47,636 nucleotides of DNA from Pedobacter sp. UBA4863 (GTDB lineage Bacteria; Bacteroidota; Bacteroidia; Sphingobacteriales; Sphingobacteriaceae), in contig NZ_DHDZ01000026.1 in NCBI RefSeq assembly GCF_002399615.1, forward strand, positions 42,007-89,642, in the 5' to 3' direction. This document shows, one piece after another, positions 42,310 to 47,636 of this stretch. How positions within the stretch are numbered: position 1 is the stretch's first letter; each line of letters opens with the position of its first letter. The translations under genes and the position numbers were made by a program. The notes under the pieces were generated by a model that did not search any database, was not told the DNA's origin, and saw nothing but the letters and a program-made list of their open reading frames with translations.

Positions 42310-43978
42310 TTATCTTTCTAGTTAACTTTTCCGAATGGTTACCCCCATTTTTTGCTTTTTGCCACTGCATTACCGCATTTTCTTTATCTCCCTTTAAAAA
42401 AAGGATATCGCCGTAGTGCTCTAAATAAACAGGGTTATTGGCCTCGTTGTTTTGCAAGGCTTTTTGTATGTAAGTAAGTGCATCGTCTATCCTATTTAGC
42501 TTAAACAGCACCATGGCATAAGTATCTAAAATAGAAGAATTTTGTGGCAAGGCCGATGCTGCCTTGGCTGCCAGCTTCTCTGCTTTAGGCAAATCGTGAT
42601 TGCGCAAGGCAAGGTAATAGGCATAATTGCTCATGGTGAGGTAGTTATTAGGCGCTAACGTTACCGCCCTATCAAATGCGGCATCGGCCTCTTTTAACTT
42701 ACCTTGGTCTATCAGCACTTCGGCCTGCAAAGCCAAAATCATTGCTTTAAGGCTAGTGTCTTCGGGGTCTAACTGCAAGGCATTTTTTAGCTCTAGGCCC
42801 GCTGCTGCGTTTTGTCCATTTCTGTGCAACGAAAAAGCACTGTAATAGTATAAAATTGCTTGGTTAGGATAAATGGTTAGCGCTTCTTCGCCTGTTTTAA
42901 TGGCTTCTTCATAGCTGCCCATCAAGGTTTGTACACCAAGTAGTTTTTCCCAAGCGATGTATAATTGTTCTGCTATTTTTATGGCTGCCAAGTATTGTTC
43001 TCTAGCACCGCTTAAATTACCTTGTTGGTATAGTATATCGCCATAAAGCACCATTACTTTCGCATCATCTTTATGGTTGTTAAGCGTAATTAAACCTAGC
43101 GCTGTAGCATTTTTAACTACTTCGGGCTTATTAAAACGAAGCAACAATTGGCTTAAAATCTTCATTTTATTGGGCAAGGGCATTGCCACATTAGAAAACG
43201 CGACTTTAAGTGATGCGAAAGCTTCATTGGGTTGTTTTAAAGCATGATAAACATCGGCCAAGGCCAAATTCACTTCATAGTTGTCCGTATCAAGGTCTTT
43301 AGCTTTCAAAAGTATAGCTAGCGCCTCTTCATTTTGATTTTTCTCTAACAGCGAACCACTTAAATCTAAGTAGTTCTTAAGGTCGTTAGGGTTATCTTTA
43401 ATCAATTTGTGCAATTCATTGTCGTTGCTAGCCAGAACTTGATTTTTGAAACGTTGCTTAGCAGCTGTAGATGCTTTAGATACACCAAATTTTTCTTCGA
43501 GCAGGTTATAGGCCTTTTGAGATTCGTCTAGTTTACCCGCAATATATAGTGCGTTTGCTCTATCAAAATAATAGTTTTCAAATGCTGGCTCTAGCTTTAT
43601 CAATTGGTCTAACGTTTGAATAAGCGCTTCCATATTCCCGTTTCGCTTATAAATTTCGGTTTGCAGTTTAAGATACCAAGTGTTATTGGGCTGTGCCGCT
43701 AATGCCTTTTTGATAGAGATCTCTGCATCGAGCATTTTATTTTGCCGCATTTGTAAATTGGCCAATTCAAAATGTGCTGCATGGTTATTAGGGTCTAGCG
43801 TTAGAATTTTAGAAAAGCTATTACCTGCATTCACGTAGTTTTCGTTCAGTTTTTCTCTTAATCCGGCAAAGAAAAGTTCTTTTATGGCATTGCTATCTTT
43901 TACGGCAACAGGGTTTTGTTGCGCTTGTATTGAAAAGCACAGCCCTATTAAAATTGCTGTAAAAAATAGTTTATTCAT
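42287..43978 (-). CDS. Exported tetratricopeptide repeat protein
   Basis: The 563-residue protein has a signal peptide (FFTAILIGLCFSIQAQ) and then TPR motifs along most of its length, for example HAAHFELANLQMRQNKMLDA near residue 60, YEVNLALADVYHALKQPNEA near 240, QAILYYYSAFSLHRNGQNAA near 380 and VYLEHYGDILFLKGDKENAV near the end. TPRs are protein-interaction scaffolds. The protein is predicted to be periplasmic or attached to the outer membrane. It overlaps the DUF4292 lipoprotein gene by 23 bases, so the two products probably work together. No catalytic domain is present. Confidence 0.85.
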   Translation of the reverse strand: MNKLFFTAILIGLCFSIQAQQNPVAVKDSNAIKELFFAGLREKLNENYVNAGNSFSKILTLDPNNHAAHFELANLQMRQNKMLDAEISIKKALAAQPNNTWYLKLQTEIYKRNGNMEALIQTLDQLIKLEPAFENYYFDRANALYIAGKLDESQKAYNLLEEKFGVSKASTAAKQRFKNQVLASNDNELHKLIKDNPNDLKNYLDLSGSLLEKNQNEEALAILLKAKDLDTDNYEVNLALADVYHALKQPNEAFASLKVAFSNVAMPLPNKMKILSQLLLRFNKPEVVKNATALGLITLNNHKDDAKVMVLYGDILYQQGNLSGAREQYLAAIKIAEQLYIAWEKLLGVQTLMGSYEEAIKTGEEALTIYPNQAILYYYSAFSLHRNGQNAAAGLELKNALQLDPEDTSLKAMILALQAEVLIDQGKLKEADAAFDRAVTLAPNNYLTMSNYAYYLALRNHDLPKAEKLAAKAASALPQNSSILDTYAMVLFKLNRIDDALTYIQKALQNNEANNPVYLEHYGDILFLKGDKENAVMQWQKAKNGGNHSEKLTRKINEKKYIK

Positions 43979-44054
43979 CTTTTTAGTCCGAAATTAAAGT
44001 CTGAGATCGGAAGACGTAATCGCCAACTTACCAACAATTCATCAATTTAAACAG

Positions 44055-44489
44055 TTAAGCCTTACCGGTATGTCCGTAACCGCCTGCACCTCTATCCGTA
44101 TCGCTTAGCTGTGCTGTTTCTTGCCACACTACAGTTTCGTGTTTGGCTACTACCATTTGCGCAATACGTTCGCCATTGTTTACTACGAAATCTGTATCCG
44201 ATAGGTTAACCAACAACACCTTTAGCTCTCCACGGTAATCTGCATCTATGGTTCCTGGCGAATTTAACACCGTTACGCCATGTTTGTAGGCCAATCCGCT
44301 CCTCGGTCTAATCTGTGCTTCGTAACCTTGTGGCAACTCTATAAACAAACCCGTTGGAATTAAAGAACGCTGCAATGGTTTAATTATGATTTGTGCTTCG
44401 ATATTAGCTCTTAAATCCATACCTGCGGCATGGGCTGTTTCGTAAGCTGGCAATTGGTGCGTAGATTTATTAATGATTTTGATTTGCAT
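44055..44489 (-). CDS. dut: Deoxyuridine 5'-triphosphate nucleotidohydrolase
   Basis: dUTPase hydrolyses dUTP to dUMP and pyrophosphate, keeping uracil out of DNA and supplying dTMP synthesis. The 144-residue chain holds all five motifs of the trimeric family: AGMDLRA, RPRSGLA, GTIDADYRGE, GERIAQMV and the C-terminal RGAGGYGHTG. A longer frame starts at 44549 but would overlap the flippase gene and adds an unrelated 20-residue extension, so ATG 44489 (MQIKIINKS) is chosen. It begins 28 bases after the flippase stop. Confidence 0.95.
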   Translation of the reverse strand: MQIKIINKSTHQLPAYETAHAAGMDLRANIEAQIIIKPLQRSLIPTGLFIELPQGYEAQIRPRSGLAYKHGVTVLNSPGTIDADYRGELKVLLVNLSDTDFVVNNGERIAQMVVAKHETVVWQETAQLSDTDRGAGGYGHTGKA

Positions 44490-44517
44490 TGTAAGATATG
44501 AGTATTGAGATGTGAGA

Positions 44518-45999
44518 CTAAGTTTTCTTAAAAATCTGTTTAAGTTCATTTTTTTCTAAGTAAAAAACTAAGGCCAAAAATAGCATTAACAAGGCATTGC
44601 CGATGTATATATTTTTATTAAACAGAAAAAATGAGCTGAAGCCAATGGCCACCGAAACAGTGAGATAAAATAAAATTCTCTTAAAATTATAAGGTATAGG
44701 GTAATGTTTATGGCCTAGACCGTATGATATTGCCATCATGGTAAAATAGGTAATCATACTTACCCAAGCCGAGCCCATGTAACCAAATTTAGGGATAAGT
44801 ATGGGGTTAAAGACGATTGTGATTATTGCACCTATTACAGAGATATAAAGTCCGTATTTAGTTTGGTCTGATAACCTGTACCAAATAGACAAGTTCATGT
44901 AAATGCCCAAACAAACATAGCCCAGCAACAAAAATGGCACCGCAGGCAAGCCTACCCAATAATCTTGATTTCTGATAAAATATTTAAGGATTTCGATATT
45001 AGCTATTAAGGCCACAAATAGAATAGCCAAAGCAACCACAAAATATTGGAGTATGGTGGCATAAACTTTCTTCGCATTTTCTTGTTTAGCATAGCTGAAA
45101 AAGAAGGGCTCGGCACCCAGCCTAAACGCAGTGATGAAAATACTGATGAAAACTGCAATTTTACACACCGCTCCGTAAATTCCTACCTCGCTGGCGGCAA
45201 TTTCTTCTGGCAGTAGTTTATTTAAAACTATTTTATCGAGGCTTTCGTTAATGGTGAACGACAAGTTAGCTACCAAAACTGGCCAACTGTAGGCAAACAT
45301 TTGCTTAAACAACTGCTTATCAAACTTAAACTGGATTTTGGCAAATTCTGGCAGCAGCATAGCCAGCGTGGCGGCACTTGCTATTAAATTGGATATAAAA
45401 ACATAGCCAATCCACTGGGTACTGTACCATGTTGCTATCCATTGTGCACCAATTAATTGGTTTTTTATAATTGCCGGCAGCACGAACAAGAAAATTAAAT
45501 TAAACCCTACAAAAACGCCAATATTAAGAAATTTGACTACACTGTATTTTATGGGCCTTTCCTCTGCCCTAATTTTAGCAAAGGGAATTACACTTATGGC
45601 ATCTAAAAAAAGGATCAGCAAAAAATAAACAGTGTATTTTTTATAATCGGCAACATCTTGCGGCGAGCTTGCCAAATAATTAGCAATAGGATCTAAAAAA
45701 ACTAAGCCGGTAAGTAGAAATAATGTAGCTATAAAAGCAATGCACCAAAACGAATTATTGTAAACTTCTTGCTTTTTATCTTCGTGCTTGTTAAGGTACC
45801 TAAAAAATGTACTTTCCATACCAAATGCCAGCACCGCATTAATAATGGAAGCATTAGCATACATATTGGTAAATATGCCGTAAACGCCCGTTTTGTAAAC
45901 TCCAGTATAAATTGGCGTGAGAATGAAATTGAATAACCTAGAGAATACGGTACTCAACCCATATATTGCTGTTTGCCCGAGGAATTTTTTTAAAGACAC
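44518..45999 (-). CDS. Polysaccharide flippase of the Wzx/MOP superfamily
   Basis: The 493-residue integral membrane protein has 12-14 hydrophobic helices and the start typical of the oligosaccharide flippase family (FLGQTAIYGLSTVFSRLFNF, YTGVYKTGVYGIF). Such proteins flip lipid-linked oligosaccharides across the inner membrane, or export polysaccharide. No glycosyltransferases are adjacent, so the substrate is unknown. The start codon is GTG at 45999 (MSLKKFLGQ). Short tandem repeats lie immediately upstream. It is followed by dut, the TPR gene and the lipoprotein gene in the same direction. Confidence 0.88.
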   Translation of the reverse strand: MSLKKFLGQTAIYGLSTVFSRLFNFILTPIYTGVYKTGVYGIFTNMYANASIINAVLAFGMESTFFRYLNKHEDKKQEVYNNSFWCIAFIATLFLLTGLVFLDPIANYLASSPQDVADYKKYTVYFLLILFLDAISVIPFAKIRAEERPIKYSVVKFLNIGVFVGFNLIFLFVLPAIIKNQLIGAQWIATWYSTQWIGYVFISNLIASAATLAMLLPEFAKIQFKFDKQLFKQMFAYSWPVLVANLSFTINESLDKIVLNKLLPEEIAASEVGIYGAVCKIAVFISIFITAFRLGAEPFFFSYAKQENAKKVYATILQYFVVALAILFVALIANIEILKYFIRNQDYWVGLPAVPFLLLGYVCLGIYMNLSIWYRLSDQTKYGLYISVIGAIITIVFNPILIPKFGYMGSAWVSMITYFTMMAISYGLGHKHYPIPYNFKRILFYLTVSVAIGFSSFFLFNKNIYIGNALLMLFLALVFYLEKNELKQIFKKT

Positions 46000-46002
46000 G
46001 CT

Positions 46003-46039
46003 GACTTTAGATTTACGACTTTAGATTTACGACTTTCTA
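46003..46039. repeat. Short tandem repeat, 14-bp unit
   Basis: gactttagatttac occurs twice in direct succession (46003-46016 and 46017-46030) and a third copy begins (gactttcta, 46031-46039). It lies between the acylphosphatase stop and the flippase start. Confidence 0.75.
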
Positions 46040-46048
46040 AAACCAAGT

Positions 46049-46333
46049 TTACCATAACAAATTCTTTTTTATCACCACAAAGTTAGCATAACCTTGCAAA
46101 TCACCCTCTTCTACAATTACTTGTTCTACATTGGCTTTTTCGGGGCCTTTATGGCACCACTCTACAAACAGGTCTAAAGTAATCTTGTCGGCTTCTGCTT
46201 CTATTAAAACCGAACCATCTTTTTCGTTCTTCACTTTCCCTTTTACGCCCATTTGGTCGGCCACGGCCTTGGTACTTGCCCTAAAAAACACGCCCTGTAC
46301 CTTGCCTATTACTTTTATGTTGATGTGTTTCAT
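46049..46333 (-). CDS. acyP: Acylphosphatase
   Basis: Acylphosphatases hydrolyse carboxyl-phosphate bonds. The 94-residue protein has both signature motifs: GKVQGVFFRAST with catalytic Arg 18, and GVKGKVKNEKDGSV with catalytic Asn 36. The physiological substrate in bacteria is unclear. It has its own promoter box 66 bases upstream and ends 49 bases before the flippase start. Confidence 0.94.
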   Translation of the reverse strand: MKHINIKVIGKVQGVFFRASTKAVADQMGVKGKVKNEKDGSVLIEAEADKITLDLFVEWCHKGPEKANVEQVIVEEGDLQGYANFVVIKKNLLW

Positions 46334-46399
46334 TTTTTATTTAGTCCCAAAGTCGGCAGTCCGAAGTCAGATGACCGAAGTCCGCATCTTATTAAGCAG

Positions 46400-46407
46400 C
46401 AAAGATA
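46400..46407 (-). promoter_or_regulatory. Promoter of acyP (-7 element with possible -33 TTG)
   Basis: The minus strand reads TATCTTTG, an exact TAnnTTTG match, with a TTG at 46431-46429 at a 21-base spacing. The leader to the acyP ATG is about 60 bases and contains degenerate gtccgaagtc-type repeats (about 46344-46385). Confidence 0.5.
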
Positions 46408-46534
46408 CGGTGCAACAATTTAACAATACAACAATTTAGCGATCGGTTTATTATTTTGAAGCAACTAAGTTCATTTTAGACAAATCTCTTAGGTCTAGTG
46501 GAGCGAAAAATATTCCCTCCGCATAAGGTAAATC

Positions 46535-47482
46535 CTAAAATTTTAGCGCTTGAAGCTTTTCCTTTTCTGCTAAAAAATCTCCCCAAATTTCGTTTAAAAT
46601 AGTAGCGGCAGGTTTTATTTCATCTAACAGGGCCGATACTTGCCCAATTTCCAATTCGCCTTCTTGCATATTGCCTTCGAACATACCTAGCTTTGCTCTT
46701 GCACGTCCTAATAATTTGGCTAATTCTTCGGTACTTGCACCATTAGCTTCGGCTTGGGCAACGGCATCGGCAAATTCATTTTTAAGTAAACGAACCGGCA
46801 CTAATTTTTTCATCCTTAGTTTGGTATCGCCTTCGGCGGATGAAATTATTTTTTCTTTAAAATTAGGATGCGCAGACGATTCTTCTGCTACGGCAAATGC
46901 CGAACCTATTTGCACGGCATCGGCACCTAAAGCAAAAGTGGCCAACATGGCTTTCCCACTGGCAATACCGCCCGCAGCAATTACTGGAATTTTTACGGCT
47001 GCTTTAATCATCGGGATTAAACACAAAGTAGTTGTTTCTTCTCTTCCGTTATGCCCACCAGCTTCAAAACCCTCGGCCACTATGGCATCTACACCGCTTT
47101 GTTCGGCCTTTAAGGCAAACTTGGTATTGGCAATTACATGAACCACCGTTATGCCCTTTTCTTTCAAAAAGTTGGTCCATGTTGCGGGGTTGCCTGCCGA
47201 TGTAAATACGATTTTAATTTCTTCGGCTATTAGAATAGCCATTATTTCTTGAATATTGGGATAAAGCAAAGGCACGTTTACGGCAAAAGGTTTATCGGTT
47301 GCCTTTCTACACTTCTGGATATGTTCGCGTAAAACATCGGGATACATTGAACCGGCACCAATGATACCCAAGCCACCCGCATTAGATACCGCAGCAGCTA
47401 AACGCCAACCGCTACACCAAACCATACCGGCTTGGATAATTGGATATTTGATATTGAACAGTGAAGTGATTTTGTTTTTCAT
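46535..47482 (-). CDS. Nitronate monooxygenase family flavoprotein
   Basis: This 315-residue FMN-dependent TIM-barrel protein belongs to the nitronate monooxygenase (2-nitropropane dioxygenase) family. Motifs are the N-terminal YPIIQAGMVWCSGWRLAAAV, AVNVPLLYPN, FTSAGNPATW, EGFEAGGHNG, and the flavin phosphate site AAGGIASGKAMLATFALGAD with VQIGSAF. Class I enzymes oxidise toxic propionate 3-nitronate; FabK-type enoyl-ACP reductases share this fold, so substrate is uncertain. It starts 12 bases after the stop of the toxin-like gene. Confidence 0.88.
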   Translation of the reverse strand: MKNKITSLFNIKYPIIQAGMVWCSGWRLAAAVSNAGGLGIIGAGSMYPDVLREHIQKCRKATDKPFAVNVPLLYPNIQEIMAILIAEEIKIVFTSAGNPATWTNFLKEKGITVVHVIANTKFALKAEQSGVDAIVAEGFEAGGHNGREETTTLCLIPMIKAAVKIPVIAAGGIASGKAMLATFALGADAVQIGSAFAVAEESSAHPNFKEKIISSAEGDTKLRMKKLVPVRLLKNEFADAVAQAEANGASTEELAKLLGRARAKLGMFEGNMQEGELEIGQVSALLDEIKPAATILNEIWGDFLAEKEKLQALKF

Positions 47483-47494
47483 TATTGACTAGAC

Positions 47495-47636
47495 CTATTT
47501 ACCTTCATAATGTCCTATAGCAGACATTATCGTTACCCTAACAATATTTTCTTCAACAGCATAAATCATTCTATCTTTTAATATTTTACAGGTTGGATTT
47601 GGTGGTGACACCAAACTATAGCTATGGGCTGTAGGC
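47495..47636 (-). CDS. C-terminal part of a YoeB/Txe-like (RelE superfamily) toxin, cut by the window edge
   Basis: The last 46 codons of a gene run in from the right edge and end with TAG at 47495-47497. The visible residues end KDRMIYAVEENIVRVTIMS and then AIGHYEGK. This fits the C-terminus of YoeB/Txe toxins, which have an HRLVYxV segment and finish close to HY. Such toxins are ribosome-dependent mRNA endonucleases paired with an antitoxin gene just upstream, which would lie outside the window. The gene sits 12 bases before the nitronate monooxygenase start. The family call rests on a short stretch. Confidence 0.6.
   Translation of the reverse strand, partial: PTAHSYSLVSPPNPTCKILKDRMIYAVEENIVRVTIMSAIGHYEGK

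Noticed and set aside
44003..44013. agatcggaaga, matching the start of a common sequencing adapter
   Set aside because: Only 11 bases match and the sequence then departs from the adapter; it lies in ordinary intergenic DNA with similar ccgaagtc-type strings elsewhere in the window.

Overview
The window is a stretch of a Bacteroidota chromosome, most likely Sphingobacteriaceae (Pedobacter-like). It carries sprA, the type IX secretion (T9SS) translocon gene, and two secreted proteins with C-terminal T9SS-type sorting regions. Start codons sit in A/T-rich leaders without Shine-Dalgarno motifs, and many promoters match the Bacteroidota -7 element TAnnTTTG. Base composition is A/T-rich throughout, and most of the genes are housekeeping or envelope genes. 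No phage, integrase, transposase, tRNA, rRNA or CRISPR array was recognised.

Layout. 0.2-7.7 kb (+): tatC, rpiB, an exported M28 metallopeptidase, a small exported unknown, a LutB-type iron-sulfur protein and a fused alpha/beta 2-oxoacid dehydrogenase E1. 7.7-10.7 kb (-): a SprT-like metalloprotein and feoAB. 10.9-11.8 kb (+): a lipoprotein of the glycerophosphodiester phosphodiesterase family. 11.9-26.1 kb (-): an outer-membrane beta-barrel protein with a carboxypeptidase-like N-terminal domain, vanZ-like, gcvH, sprA, ruvA and a malic enzyme-phosphotransacetylase fusion. 26.1-36.5 kb (-) is the accessory part: a 550-bp gene-poor stretch, a 32-residue membrane mini-protein, a 583-residue and a 1905-residue beta-helix protein with T9SS-type ends, and a TPR-membrane-HTH regulator. 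36.6-46.3 kb (-): a compact envelope block of MltD-like transglycosylase, gatA, two tatA-type genes, EnvC-like factor, DUF4292 lipoprotein, TPR protein, dut, polysaccharide flippase and acylphosphatase. 46.5-47.6 kb (-): a nitronate monooxygenase and the 3' end of a YoeB/RelE-like toxin gene cut by the window edge.

How the genes fit together. Tat export has its channel subunit (tatC) at the left and two TatA-type subunits about 39 kb away. The T9SS translocon SprA would export the two beta-helix proteins encoded 4-11 kb from it. The beta-helix genes are made of repeated modules with nearly identical DNA, both within the large gene and between the two genes, so the array looks able to change length by recombination. 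The adjacent TPR-HTH regulator has its own good promoter and is the obvious candidate controller. This array, with its mini-protein and flanking palindromes, is the most unusual part of the window. EnvC-like, MltD-like, flippase, TPR and lipoprotein genes form a cell-wall and surface-assembly neighbourhood.

Limits. All calls come from reading motifs and architecture by eye. No database search, structure prediction or expression evidence was available. Domain boundaries are approximate.
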